Assembly (NCBI RefSeq): GCF_963678635.1
Contig: NC_087063.1
Location: 32,748,599 to 32,812,598, forward strand
DNA from: Symsagittifera roscoffensis
Lineage: Eukaryota > Xenacoelomorpha > Acoela > Convolutidae
DNA: 64,000 nt
Direction: 5' to 3'
Below are positions 11,158-22,186 of this stretch, piece after piece. Each line of letters opens with the position of its first letter. Within the stretch, counting starts at the first letter, position 1. The position numbers and the translations under genes are program-made. Under the pieces are notes generated by a model. It was not told the DNA's origin. It did no database searches and saw nothing but the letters and a program-made list of their open reading frames with translations.

Positions 11158-11420
11158 GTTGAATTCAGATTTTTATTAAAAAAACATAGGTCGAAGGGAA
11201 GAGTTTTTAATATTCAAATCTAAATTTCTAGTCTTAAGACATTACTCATTTTAAAAATATAATCGATTCGAAAGCGCTAAATTTGAAGGCAAAAAATCAA
11301 TGCTTTAAAGGAATGCTTAGCAAAGAACAATATAGCTCAATGTCATTTTAAGTGAATATGCCTCTGAAAATTTTGTCTCGGAAATTTGTCTGAAAATTTA
11401 AATAATTGATTGACAACCAG

Positions 11421-11849
11421 AAAGAAAGAATGAATTTCTCCAGTATATGAAAACATCAAATTTTAAATATACAACATAACAGATTCTGAGACTTGGAGAT
11501 GACAGATAACGGGATCCTAGGATCCACCATGGATCTGCCAATATGTTTTTTTTTTTTTAATTCTTTTTTTATGTTTCGGTAGATTCGATTAGATACTTAA
11601 ATTGTTGGTGACTGACACAGCTTTTCTTTCAGCATGGTTACTCTAGCTCAGTGGTTGGATTAGTTATTGTTTATCGTTTTTTTTTTTTTTTTTTTTTTTT
11701 TTAAGTGAAAATTAGTGAGAAAAATTTTTAAAAATCTAAAAAGTGCGATTTCTCGAAAACTAGCGGGTTCTGGAGGGTCATTTTTTTCCACCTAATTCGT
11801 AACCCTACGGGGGTTGTCCAGCAGCATTTAACCAACGGTTGTATTAGTT
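11421..11849. other. Non-coding flank of LINE
   Basis: Contains a perfect palindrome GGATCCTAGGATCC at 11512-11525, a tRNA-like phrase TCTAGCTCAGTGGTTGG at about 11641 (possible SINE head) and a T-tract at about 11679-11702. No gene. Confidence 0.4.
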
Positions 11850-11858
11850 TTTTTTTTT

Positions 11859-13400
11859 TTATAATTCATAAATATATTTCACCAAATCGATATTTTGAAT
11901 CAGATAAGTTTGGAAATTGTGGTAATAACGCGATATTTCCATAAAAGAACTATTTTCAATATCAACTGGGAGCAAGCCCAAGCTATTCAGTTTATTATAC
12001 AATTTGCATGCTCTATATCGTATCGAGAATCTTTCAATTTTACGTTTGCAAAGAGGTTCCAATAGTAACTTGGCACTAGATCGCCTTGTCAATTTCTCCG
12101 ACTTTTGAAAAGTTAACATTTCGTTTAGAAAATTTTCGCTGTGCAATTGGTTTACAGATTTAAGAACAAATTTCAGAAGCTCGTATACGTGGTATTCAAA
12201 AACTGTCAGTAATTTATTCTTTTCAAATATATTTTCACAGTGATCTTGCCGCTTTCTGAAATATATAAATTTTAAAATTTTTTTTTGCAAAATGAAAATT
12301 GGACTCAAAATACTGAAACTACAGCATCCATAAACCAGAATTCCGTACTGTAAAATAGGGACAACATTACTTCGGTAGTATTCTAATAGTTGGTACCTGG
12401 GTACATAATGTCTCAATTTTGATATTATGCCACATTGTTTCCCAAGTCTCATTTTAACAAAATCAACATGACTGACAAAGGACAATTTACAATCAATATA
12501 AATTCCTAAATACTTGCACACAGGTTTAACGGTTATATCAAGGGCATTCAAATTGAAAGAGTAATTGGAAGCACTTGATTTAACGGTCATTTGTACTGTT
12601 TTTGATATATTGATTACTAATTTATTTGCTATTAACCATTTATTCAGACATTCAAGGTCTGACTGGATATTTTCTACAGTGCAGCCTATCGCTGTTAAGT
12701 TATTATCGTCCGCAAAAAGAATTATTTCTGCAGACTTACAAGTCAGAGGAAGATCATTCATGTATATGATAAATAATAATGGTCCTAGGATTGATCCTTG
12801 TGGAACACCGCAGTCAACCGTGTTCCAAGCAGAACTAACGCCATTAACTTCAACACGCTGCATGCGATTTCGTAAGTATGATACGAACCAGTTCAAGCAA
12901 TTACTACGGATACCGTAACATTCTAACTTGTAGATTAGTATGTCATGGTCGATAGTATCAAAAGCTTTCTTCAAATCTAAGAAGAAACTATAAATTGAAT
13001 CTGACAATGTTGCCAACCTCATTTTTTCGGTTAAATTAGCTAAAGTATCAATTTTACTATGCTTATTGCGAAAACCAAATTGTTTTGAAAACAGAAGAGA
13101 AAAATTCTCAAAGTAGGAGTATACGCGGTTGTACATTGCTCGTTCATAAACTTTACTCCATACGATGAGAAGAGATATAGGACGGTAATTATTTTCATCT
13201 GTTTTCGAACCTTCCTTATGCAGGGGGAAAACTTTTGTTTTACATAGTTCATTGGGAAACACTCCTTTCAAAAAAGAGAGGTTAATGATAAATGCTAGAT
13301 AGGGCGCCACAACCGCGGATGACGTCTTAACAATTATATTACTGACGTAATCATCACCTGCGTGAGTACTTATTATCAAAGCTGTTAATAATTTTCTCAA
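11859..13400 (-). pseudogene. LINE ORF2: reverse transcriptase part
   Basis: Contains NNYRPISLL (RT motif 1 region), DLKKAFDTIDHDIL (first catalytic Asp), GVPQGSILGPLLF (RT motif 4) and FADDNN (catalytic Asp pair), then the KYLGIYIDCKLSF thumb-like segment. It copies LINE RNA into DNA at the nicked target. Its N-terminal end overlaps the endonuclease frame at 13354-13400, and homologous text changes frame there, so a one-base indel separates the two domains of one original protein. The ORF extends to a stop immediately before the A-tail, leaving almost no 3' UTR. Confidence 0.9.
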
Positions 13401-14667
13401 TTTCTGCAGGGCTTACTTGATAGAGAAATATAGAAAAGGGATTGTTAACAACCACCTGTATGTCAGCATTAGGAACTTCATTTTTGAGCATAGTCCCTAC
13501 AGTTGTGAAAAAAGTATTAAATTTATTCGCAATGTCAGCATCTGTTGGTTTTTCTTTCATTTCAAGGCATGATTTTAGGGTTGGGATTTTGTTTGATTTG
13601 ATGTTCTTGCCACTGATATCATTCAAAAATTTATATGTTTGTCTTGAGTCTCTGATACAATTTTTAAATTTATTCCAGTAAAATTCTTTTTTCGATTGCT
13701 TAACTTCTTTTTCAAATTGTGATCTTAACAGCTTAAATTTTGCTAGATAATCAGCATTATCGGGGTTGATTTTGCATTTTCTGTGGGCTATATTACGTTT
13801 GTTTCTTAAATTAGCTAGCCTATTGGTAAACCAAACTGGCCGCGTTTTTTGTATATTTTTCTTACGTTTCAGAGGAGCAAAGGCATCAAGAGTTGTTACA
13901 AACAATCCTTGAAAAAACTCAAAAGCTACATTGGCATCCTGTATTTCAAACAAACACTGTTTATTATTATCCAAAACTATATGTAAATTTTGCAAAAAAT
14001 TTGACACCGTAAGAGGTGTTTTAAGAAAAGATGTATCCCGGTAAGGTATTTCGTCGTAACAATTTTCCCTTTTTAATTTCCACTCAAATAATATGGGATA
14101 ATGGTCGGATATCGTTTCATATTTAAGTACATTCAAAACAGGCAGTGGTATATTTTGAAATATAAAGTGGTCTAAACTCGTTTGCGTATTTTCTGTAACT
14201 CGAGTTGGTTCATTACTGCTAATCTCATAGCCATTTGAGCTGATCGCGTTTAGGTAATTCTTAGTAAGCAGATTGTTTTGGATAATATCTATATTAAAAT
14301 CACCACACAAGATCATTGGCTGATCCATAGATTTATTTTCATCTAAATAATTATCTAACTTCTCTACGAACAGCATTTTGTTAGCCTTGGGTTTGTTGTA
14401 TACAACACCCACTGAGAACTTGAAATAATTTTTCGATACTGTAGCAATTATACACTCATCAAAGGGCATTTCTATTTGATTCAAAATACAACAGGCATTT
14501 CTGATTTGTATCATGACTCCCCCGCCAAGAGTTTTCCTACTTTTTGTGCAGCATTGATTATAACCACTGATTAACCAACTTTCATTTTTATCATTGTCTG
14601 TTAGCCATGTTTCAGTTAAACAAATAATATCGGGCGGAGACTCAAGAATAAGAATAAGTGCTTCCAT
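13354..14667 (-). pseudogene. LINE ORF2: AP-type endonuclease part
   Basis: The EEP/AP-endonuclease fold is recognised by CLTETWL, ILCGDFNIDI, TSLDHF and ISDHYPILFEW (catalytic Asn/Asp and the SDH triad). It nicks target DNA to prime reverse transcription. After the nuclease, a linker rich in Lys/Asn leads to SPAEIEKIINSF, the usual lead-in to the RT domain, and then the frame ends. Upstream bases in another frame read like the preceding part of the same domain, so a second indel near 14667 truncates the N terminus; the Met at 14667 is not the true start. Confidence 0.88.
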
Positions 14668-14715
14668 TCATCTAAATGCTTTTTAATCGAACGTATATTA
14701 GTGGTTTTATCGAAC

Positions 14716-15105
14716 CAGGGGTGGATCTAGAGTTTTCTCGAGGGGGGAGGGCGGATTTTCAAAAAACTTTCGAAAATTTAGTCGACCTTTTTTTATTGAT
14801 CGGCTAAAATGATTTTCCGAGCTTTCCCAAAGTACTAAAAATACCCTGTTTTGGCCAAATTTTCCAGCACCGCGTGCAAAATTTTGAAAAACAGGCCATA
14901 AATGGCTTTTTTAGGCACTTTTTGGAAAACTTTGACCGAAAAATTGCATTTTTTCGGAGCGCGCTCTCCTCTTAAAACTAGAGTAAAAATTGGCGCCAGA
15001 GGCGCTTTTAGAAAAGTTTTGGAGTCCGTCAGCCAAAAATTAATATCCCAAAATATTATTAAGGGGTCGGCAGGGGATCGAATCCTTGAGAGGGGGGGAG
15101 AGGAG
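14716..15105 (+). mobile_element. hAT-like MITE, copy 6 (3'-truncated)
   Basis: Starts CAGGGGTGGATCTAG and keeps the family interior; the 3' inverted repeat is missing and the sequence passes into the retroelement unit at about 15105. The same junction is found at 45262 in the duplicated copy, so the fusion predates the duplication. Confidence 0.65.
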
Positions 15106-15552
15106 GAAGCGGCCTTACATTCATTTAGACATAAAAATAACGATCATAACCGACCGATTGTCTCCGATGCACAAACAATTTTTGACATTTTCATCTTGAG
15201 CCTGCGCATTCAATCCTACTTTTCCCTAAGTGGATTGTAGTTTCCCTTTCAGATAATAGTGGAACATTCAGCGCCTATAATTTCAATTTTTGATTTCACT
15301 TGGTTTTCGTTTGTGCAAACAAAGTATGCTGTTTCCAATACTTGTCAAACGCTCAGGGTCGCTCTCGTGTTTGAAGTGCTGATGACATCGTTTTAGCGCT
15401 AAGCTAATTCTGGACGCGCCCGTTGTGACTATCCCATTAGAACCAGTTGTAAACTAAAAGTTCTAATTGATTATAAATTTAATTCTCTATTTCTATAAAA
15501 TGTTCCTGGCTGACCAATCGTATTCCATCTCTAACATTTACTCTTAATTGTA

Positions 15553-15582
15553 AGTGCTGAAACTACTTGTAGTTTCAGCACT
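15553..15582 (+). repeat. Perfect 14-bp stem, 2-nt loop hairpin
   Basis: AGTGCTGAAACTAC, TT, GTAGTTTCAGCACT. Copy C keeps it perfectly; copies B and D have one mismatch near the end of the stem (CAGCAAT). Confidence 0.8.
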
Positions 15583-16534
15583 AGAGCAATTTGAATTAAA
15601 CTTAGAATACAGTTGTTCTCTTTCTGGAAACTAACTAGCATAAACCAGTATACACTAGATCTATTGAGACTAGGAGATATAAGAGTAAGATTAAGATTGG
15701 TATTAGACTAAGAAGTTGCACGAAACTATCCTGCCAAAAATAATATAGCGTGACGAACAGACGGAGTACTTTATCTGAAAATACCCTATGAATGCAGAAC
15801 CAAGTACATAACTCAGAAAAAAATCATTAATAACAAATCATAATTAAAACTAAATTAACAAAGAAAATTATATATAAAAACGATAAACGCAGTATGTATA
15901 GGTTTTTTAAAGCCCAAAAGACGAGCAGCAAAGGAGACGACAACCCAATCACATTCATTCCAACTCCGGAATGGCAAATCTATTCGATAACTCACTACCC
16001 TCAAAGGATTTAAAGTAGCGACTCAGCATCGCAGCAAAGGAAAACCATTGAACCAGACCAATGGCCATCTTGATGTTGATTAGACTTACAAATCCTAGTC
16101 ACTTGGCACTTTACACGGGAATGTCGAACTTCACCCTGCACGTAGTCTCGCTCTAAACTTAACGAAAACGATACATCATTGCATCGATCAGAAGTCTTGA
16201 CACAATCACCCAAGACTACCACAATCAACGAGACTCATCTAGAGTTACAAACATAACAATCTTTTCCCGTCAAACACAAACAGCCACACTTCTCCTTTCT
16301 CCATGAAGTCATTACTCTTTTAAACAAAAAAAAACCCTAAAATTAAAAAAATTTTACCACATGAGATAAAAAAAATCTCAACAACGACGATCAATGCGAC
16401 TTCGAAATCAACCACAAAAAGATTACAAAAACCTTCATTCCGCAATCTAAAAAAATAAAGAAAATTGAAGTTCAAAAACCCTCTTTCAAACTAATTATCA
16501 TTTTGAAACTTTCAAAAATACAACACCTTATGAC

Positions 16535-17158
16535 ATGGTTTCTAATCAAAAACCACGGAAACTAATAATACTCACAAAAAACTCATCAACCAATACACCA
16601 GGTTATGGCCAACCTACAAAAGAATTAATGTGTTATATTCTACCATTACATACACACGATGAAGACAATTTTCATCACCCACAAATTTTAAAAATAGCCT
16701 CCGGCACACATACCGAATGGATTTTAAACAGAAATAACACACAATATCAAAATTCACAACAAAACTATAGAAGTAGTACACGTAAACATCAAAGACAATT
16801 TAAGCAAGTACAATCAACTGAAGAAACTCAATTAGACCCTCCCGCTATTTATAACACAGAAACCACAGAACTACAACTAAATCATGTAATTTACGAATCC
16901 ACTGACGATGAGAGCAAAACAGAAAGTATGCTTTCAATAATCATGCTTCAGATTGAAAACGAATACGAAACACCATTAGAATCAAATTATTATCAAAACA
17001 ATAATAACCATTTCCAAAACCCCTATAATATTCAAGAGAAAACAGTTTATACTGAACAAGAACTGAACGGAAGTTCAAGCACAAACAATATATATCAGAA
17101 TACATCGAATACTAAACAAAAACCCAAAAAAAACTTTGGGCAATACCACTTCTCTTAG
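16535..17158 (+). CDS. Gag-like / unassigned retroelement ORF, copy A
   Basis: A 207-codon ORF from ATG, rich in Asn, Gln, Ser and Thr, with no recognised fold. Just past its stop, in another frame, a protease-like FLIDSGAE motif appears at about 17200-17225, as expected of a gag-protease arrangement. Near-identical ORFs lie at 46686-47309 and 49925-50548, showing that the frame has been kept open across copies. Whether it is a capsid-related protein is inference from position only. Confidence 0.4.
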   Translation: MVSNQKPRKLIILTKNSSTNTPGYGQPTKELMCYILPLHTHDEDNFHHPQILKIASGTHTEWILNRNNTQYQNSQQNYRSSTRKHQRQFKQVQSTEETQLDPPAIYNTETTELQLNHVIYESTDDESKTESMLSIIMLQIENEYETPLESNYYQNNNNHFQNPYNIQEKTVYTEQELNGSSSTNNIYQNTSNTKQKPKKNFGQYHFS

Positions 17159-17189
17159 AAAGTCCAAAAAGTAAAATTTATCAATCACC

Positions 17190-17240
17190 AGACCTCGAAA
17201 AGATTTTTTAATAGACTCAGGAGCAGAATTAAATAAAAAA
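17190..17240 (+). pseudogene. Retropepsin-like DSGAE motif
   Basis: Plus-strand frame reads FLIDSGAELN. D-S/T-G-A is the catalytic loop of retroviral-type aspartic proteases. Only the motif and a short flank are readable before stops. The motif is also present in copy D at about 50600. Confidence 0.45.
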
Positions 17241-17399
17241 AAATTCCCACATGGAATAAAATACAAAATTTACATCCAAAATTAATACCCTCTAAAACCT
17301 CAAGCAAATTAGCTACAACATAAACAGATACAAGTTTACAGCAACATTCTCCGAGAAAAAAATACCATAATTCCAAGTCTCAAATGGAAACAAAAATAG

Positions 17400-19316
17400 A
17401 CTTGATCATGAATCTTTCCATCAAAGTAATAAAGAAAAACTTTTACATCTTAGCCTTGAAGATTGTAAAAACGAACTTAATCGATTGAAATTAACGACAA
17501 ATAAAGGCACAAACCAAAAATTGGTAAATTTTCATGTTTTTCTAGACTCTGAACATCAAGCGGAACTTGAAATGTAAAATGATCACGGATATTGCGATGC
17601 AACAAAAAGAACACAAGCAACAACTATTTGGCTCCCCGAAGACACATATACCACGATTCAAGTTGCAAGAATACACGAAAGAATGATAAAATTTCATCAA
17701 AATTATTTTTTGAATCCATCACTTATGATAAAGTAAACCCTGAAAAAACTCGATAAACAAACTAATCAATGCTTCAACAATATTAATAATATAAAAAATA
17801 AATTGATACGTTTTCAAATCTACCTAGAAACAGAGCTCGCCTGCAAATATAACACTCCACTTTATAAAACACAATACTCAGATATTCTTGTCGAATACGA
17901 AAAAGGTTTCGACATGAACACAGAAAAACTAATAATTAACCCAAATCCAACACATCACATTTAAACTAGTGACGAAAACGCATAAATCCCAGTAACATTT
18001 CTGAAAAACACAGGAAGAACTGGTGGAAAACTTCGACCACAAGACAAAAGCAGTACACGCTTAAAAGAACTATCACCTGTGAACAATACCTTTTTTGGTG
18101 CAATTCACTATGACATCCACTTAGACATGAAATTAGACTACAAAATAAGTAGAATTTTTCAAGAAATGTCACCATCAGAGCTAGAAACGCTTCATCACTT
18201 ATGTGAACTTGAACGAACACAAACTTTACAATCACTTGCACTTGCAGTATTAAAAATACCTTATGCAGGATATTTGATGTCAGGAAATAGATCAAATTTT
18301 ATTGAATACGAAGGAAATATATTATGGTATTAGGCATGCACGGAAAAAGCATCACCATTATATGTAATTGAAGACAAAAGAGGGTACAAAATAATCCCCA
18401 TATTCTACAAAAAAAAGTACATTTTGTTGACACACTTTCTAGAAGAACATATTTTTGGAATACAGCTGTCCCATGTGGATCTGAAAATAGCCACAAGGTT
18501 GTACAGTTAAATCCCGATGAAAATAAATATTATCTTCACACACCATATCCTACACTTATGCAACCATTCAAGAAGTTTTCACCAGAAAGTATCAAAGCTA
18601 TTGCTAGAAACCCAAAAATAGATTTACAATCAATAGGTATATACTCTAGATCAGATATACAACATTAGATCAGCACACAACAGTTTCACGAAATCCTCAC
18701 AAAATTGGATACAGTACAAAGACAATCCATTGATCAAAACTTAAGGAAACTTGCAGAAACCGCAGGATTTTCAGACATCTATAAACAAGACTACAGTGGA
18801 TACTTTAAAGATATAAAAGGGTACATTTATTTAAATGATGAAAATACCGTCCACAAGATATATCACCCATCAATATCTTTAGTTTTGTAAAATTGAAAAG
18901 TGAACTAATCGCCTTGCTAGGATGGCCCTAATACATCTTAGAAAGATTGACTATTTTATGTGCAAGGCTTAACTTTTCTGTTTTTTTCTTTTCATTATAG
19001 AAAATAATCTATAATACATGCGCAATACACACACAAGTAAACAAACAAGCAAGTGTAGCACGCATACTCTTCAACCTCAATTAACAAAAAAATTTTAGAC
19101 GCTCAAATAAATGAATTTAACAAAAAACTATCAACTACAACTAATGCATTTGAAAATTCACAAGACAAAACAAAAACAGCACCTACTGCACTACAATTAT
19201 ACACTTTACATAATAACCATCCATTATCTTTAGTACCACGAAATTACAGGAATATAGTCCTAAGAGAGCACATCTCTACAAGTCATAGTTATTCACAACG
19301 CCCAGTTACTCACATT
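17400..19316 (+). pseudogene. Envelope-like glycoprotein remnant, copy A
   Basis: Several in-order coding fragments interrupted by stops and frameshifts (for example 18079-18333 and 18705-18890) resemble the envelope-type glycoproteins of arthropod env-bearing retroelements; GNRSNFIEYEGN is a recognisable segment. A hydrophobic stretch near 18900-19020 suits the membrane region and the text before 19316 its cytoplasmic tail. The Polinton inserted inside this tail region. The gene is dead as read. Copy D carries the same region with some of the stops absent but with a large internal deletion. Confidence 0.6.
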
Positions 19317-19322
19317 ATAGCA
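19317..19322 (+). repeat. Polinton target site duplication, left
   Basis: ATAGCA, matching 40267-40272. Six base pairs is the usual length for Polintons. Confidence 0.93.
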
Positions 19323-19590
19323 AGTAGTATGCATATAGTGCGTTAGGATCGGGGGGGGGGGGGGGGGGTTGTCATACATGGATGACCATTAGGTATAAAT
19401 CATAATGGTCACCATGTATTAAATGATCAGCAATGGTCACCATGTAATAATCCTAATTGTCACCATGTATAATTTTATACCTAATGGTCACTATGTAATA
19501 ATCCTAATTGTCACCATAAATAATTTTATACCTAATAGTCCTCATGTAAAACTTCGGTATATTATTGAGTATTCCCACTGAACGTTGTGG
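19323..19590 (+). repeat. Polinton left terminal inverted repeat
   Basis: 268 bp, inverted match to 40056-40266 (211 bp). It starts AGTAGTATGCATATAGTGCG, has a G18 tract at 19351-19368, and ends at AACGTTGTGG. It carries one more copy than the right TIR of a roughly 57-bp subrepeat (TAATCCTAATTGTCACCAT to ATACCTAATRGTC), which accounts for the length difference. Confidence 0.92.
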
Positions 19591-20429
19591 AAACGGGAAT
19601 GGAATTAGGTTTTGGTCGGTGCATGTTTTCCCTTCTAAAGTTTGGGGGTATTGGTTTGTTTACATGTAAAATGACGTTATATACCTATTATATGCGACCA
19701 AACTATATGGTATATAGAAAAGCACAAGATTTTGGCAGCGTAGCTTAACTGTTGGCTGCGGTGAACGATTTCCTTCAAAAATGCATGTTTTATTACTGAA
19801 TCTCGAAGAAAGCAAAATTCGTCAAGTGCGGCGGCCGCCACCTCTATTTAGGCAAAAATTAATAATCAATTTGACCAAAATAAGAATGAAAAATTTCGTT
19901 CAGCCAATTGAAGGTAAAAACAAAGAAAAATTATGGAACACAAGAGACTGAAAAATAAACGTCTGAAATCTATGACAAAAACTTTGATTTGATAGAAAGG
20001 TTGAAAGAGCTAAAAGGTTGAAGTGGCTAAAGATCTTGAAAAACGAGAACACTGATGAAAGCCAAAAGTGCCCATTAGTTTTGCTGCAACCATTTCTAAG
20101 ATGTGTACCTAACTTGTTACTATAAAATTGAAGTGGAACAAAATTTCTTGGGGTCCGAGTAGAGGAAAACGCATGGCGCTCGACTCTCAGCCGAAAGGCG
20201 GCGTTTCGAAACCCGTCCGGAAATTGTACTGAAAGGAGGCAACAGTAGCTGGTATGGTGATATCCCCCCATAGATCGATTTTGTACTTTTTTTCTCACTT
20301 TGATAAAAAGCTTAACTTCTCGAATTACTGCTATTCAGTTAACAATTGGGTAAAATTTCAATTACTAAAAGAATGTATTGTTCAAAATTGAATTGTAAAA
20401 TGTATAAATCAACCATATTAAATGGTTAG
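19591..20429. other. Subterminal non-coding region of Polinton
   Basis: No gene recognised. The segment TTTTGGCAGCGTAGCTTAAC at 19732-19751 recurs inverted in the relic at about 43635-43654. A minus-strand frame at 19900-20298 has no recognisable features and is probably chance. Confidence 0.45.
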
Positions 20430-20876
20430 TTAATGGGTACGCATGTGAGTTAGGAAACGTTTCAAAACATGATCAGTTATATAAACAAAATCAGAAGCAT
20501 CACCATTAAAGTTTTTATCAAAAATCAAATGTGCAATATAAATACAAAAAGAACCGCACATGGTAGAGTTTGAGTCTTGCATGGGAAAGTTTGTCATCAA
20601 TTCAGTCACTTGATGAAAATTCTCGTTCAATCGTTTATACAGATTGGTGTACTGCCAGAGAGGAAGACCGAGAGGATCAGCGAAGTATAAAACATTTCTT
20701 CTGTTGCATATCACAATCCAATGTGTCCCCGGAGAATCTGATTTTGAAGTGTTCACAATCATAAAGATGTTGTTTGGGATGTGAGGTGGAAAATTGTCGG
20801 CTGCAAATACTCCAAAAAACTTATATTTCAGATGTTTACAATTCTGAATGAGGTCCTGCAACTGGATTTCATCCAT
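20430..20876 (-). CDS. PRO: Adenain-like cysteine protease (capsid maturation)
   Basis: 148 residues from the Met at 20876, placed just after the capsid gene's stop (20879-20881). Catalytic elements of the adenovirus-type C5 protease are visible: THWIVI with His, YFADPLG with Asp, the oxyanion Gln in NFPMQDSNSTMCG, and the nucleophile Cys in MCGSFC. In adenoviruses this enzyme cleaves capsid and core precursors during maturation, and Polinton homologues are assumed to do the same. It is the last gene of the minus-strand virion block. The open frame extends upstream to 20960 but only with a TTG start inside the capsid gene. Confidence 0.9.
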   Translation of the reverse strand: MDEIQLQDLIQNCKHLKYKFFGVFAADNFPPHIPNNIFMIVNTSKSDSPGTHWIVICNRRNVLYFADPLGLPLWQYTNLYKRLNENFHQVTELMTNFPMQDSNSTMCGSFCIYIAHLIFDKNFNGDASDFVYITDHVLKRFLTHMRTH

Positions 20877-20878
20877 TT

Positions 20879-22186
20879 TCAGACTGTCGAAATGGGAAGG
20901 ACGTTCTTTGTAACTTTGCGGTCGGAGGTAATAAATACATTGGATGAGCGTATACCCCAAACAAAAATTTCCAGGTTTGCTGTCAAAGCGTTTGAGAATT
21001 GAAGATCGAGTGAAACTGAGCAGTTAGTAAGTTCTGGATGCAAGAAGTCATGAGCTGCCTGCTGTGTGCTAGTGAGATCAAAACACATAATAAAGTGCTG
21101 TTGGTAGTTATCCAGAGTGATTCCCAGCCCGCAGTGCAACAAACCCAGCGCTGATAGTGTGTTGAAGAAGAGACGCTTATGATCTTGTGTACTGATTGGT
21201 GTACTTGCTATTGGTAAACCATTTCGTCTCAAAGTAACTTGCTCCAGTCCAAATTTTTGATAATGAAAAGGATTCGTTCGGTTTGTTCCTAGAAAAGCAT
21301 TATTTGTGTTCAATGCTATGATAATTTGTCTCACCGGTTCACGAGCAAAAATATCTTCCTGTTGCCAGCTGCGCTGACCAGCTGTTGCAAGAAATGTTTT
21401 TGTAATTTCTTCTTGATATGGGTAGTTCGCAGGAGTTTTGAGCAAAGTTGATTCAATGGCAGAGAGCACATGGTCGGTCACAGTCATTTTTCTAACATAT
21501 AGGTTCGCTTCGAGTATTTGCAGCTTGTAATGCTTGGCAGCATCTTCCGATATAATGAGAAAATCTTCATGAGAACGTCTGTAGGAAAGTCTGAGGGTAA
21601 CACCGCTCAACAAATGCTTGTCACATGTAAAAAAATCAACTCCAGCGGGTCCATAGAACCAAATTTCCCTCGATTCACGGACCAGTTCTCGTTGAGATGT
21701 GAAATCAGCTGCATCTATTGCAGCGGGATTGTTTTCAAAACGATATCCCTGACACTTAAGCCATGAGTCCTTGGCTCCTTTGCTGTTAGAAAATTCTGTT
21801 CCAATAAAGCTTTTATGCGCAAAATTACTATTGGCATTTGAGATTTTGAGTCCATTAGCAGAGAGGGTACAGTCAGAGAAAAGGGAATACAGGGAGTTGT
21901 TTACAAGGAACGGTGAATCAGACACAGTAGCATCAGTGTTGTCGTATCGCAGATCAGCTCCATTTGATTGCGTTACTTTGCATCGTATTTCCAAATAAAT
22001 TTTTTGCAGGTCAACAAAATTATTACGGTCACCGGTGATTTCAAATTCAAGCATTGGTCCATTGGGTGAATAGACAGGTCCAATTTTTTGATCAAAAGCG
22101 TTTTCAAAAGTAATCAAAAGAGGTTGTTTTTCAAACAAATCCAGAGAGCTATGGGTAGCTTCATTGGGTAACAAATTAGCGATCAT
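20879..22186 (-). CDS. MCP: Major capsid protein (hexon-like, double jelly roll)
   Basis: 435 residues from ATG. The N terminus SSLDLFEKQP, then MLEFEITGDRNNFVDL and YLEIRCKVTQSNGADL, match the conserved opening of Polinton/adintovirus double-jelly-roll capsid proteins; VNNSLYSLFSDC continues the first jelly roll. It would form pseudo-hexameric capsomers. It lies between the core protein gene (22176-22598, overlapping by a few bases) and the protease, the usual structural cluster. It is slightly short for the family, but the family-specific start and the middle are intact. Confidence 0.88.
   Translation of the reverse strand: MIANLLPNEATHSSLDLFEKQPLLITFENAFDQKIGPVYSPNGPMLEFEITGDRNNFVDLQKIYLEIRCKVTQSNGADLRYDNTDATVSDSPFLVNNSLYSLFSDCTLSANGLKISNANSNFAHKSFIGTEFSNSKGAKDSWLKCQGYRFENNPAAIDAADFTSQRELVRESREIWFYGPAGVDFFTCDKHLLSGVTLRLSYRRSHEDFLIISEDAAKHYKLQILEANLYVRKMTVTDHVLSAIESTLLKTPANYPYQEEITKTFLATAGQRSWQQEDIFAREPVRQIIIALNTNNAFLGTNRTNPFHYQKFGLEQVTLRRNGLPIASTPISTQDHKRLFFNTLSALGLLHCGLGITLDNYQQHFIMCFDLTSTQQAAHDFLHPELTNCSVSLDLQFSNALTANLEIFVWGIRSSNVFITSDRKVTKNVLPISTV

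Larger units (their letters stand above)
10597..11420 (+). repeat. Segmental duplication, copy 1 (P450 first exon and upstream)
   Basis: About 824 bp nearly identical to 44043-44866, including upstream sequence, TATA-like box, exon and the start of the intron. Similarity starts at TATTCGTATTTAAATGCCC and ends at TTGATTGACAACCAG. In copy 2 the next base begins a MITE; here 3.3 kb including a LINE intervenes before the equivalent MITE at 14716. Confidence 0.9.
11850..14715 (-). mobile_element. Non-LTR retrotransposon (LINE), 5'-truncated
   Basis: Minus-strand element with an endonuclease region followed by reverse transcriptase, ending in an A-tail (T-tract on the plus strand, about 11849-11859) directly after the RT stop codon. 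The 5' end is cut at 14715, next to a MITE. Domain order and sequence style fit the Jockey/CR1 group. Frameshifts near 13360 and near 14667 break what should be one ORF2, so it is not autonomous as read. Confidence 0.85.
15106..19322 (+). mobile_element. Degenerate env-bearing retroelement unit, copy A, left half
   Basis: Repeated wholly or partly at 45263, 47365 and 48723. It holds, in order, a non-coding leader with a 14-bp hairpin, a gag-like ORF (16535-17158), an aspartic-protease-like DSGAE motif at about 17208, and envelope-like remnants to 19322. The Polinton interrupts it at 19322/40267 and the unit resumes at 40273. No reverse transcriptase or integrase text and no flanking LTRs were seen, so it looks like a spliced or internally deleted derivative. 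Confidence 0.6.

Noticed and set aside
16010..16228. Minus-strand ORF of 72 codons repeated at 46164, 48297 and 49402
   Set aside because: It recurs only because the retroelement leader is repeated; it lies antisense to an ATG-led plus-strand frame and has no recognisable domain.
20140..20225. tRNA-like phrase (GGCGCTCGACTCTCAGCC, then GTTTCGAAACCC)
   Set aside because: Anticodon and acceptor stems do not pair, so it is not a tRNA; too short to call a SINE.
19900..20298. 132-codon minus-strand ORF near the Polinton left end
   Set aside because: No motif, no homologue recognised, no promoter or overlap signal like the neighbouring genes.
21518..21998. Plus-strand ORFs inside the capsid gene
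   Set aside because: Shadows of the minus-strand major capsid frame.
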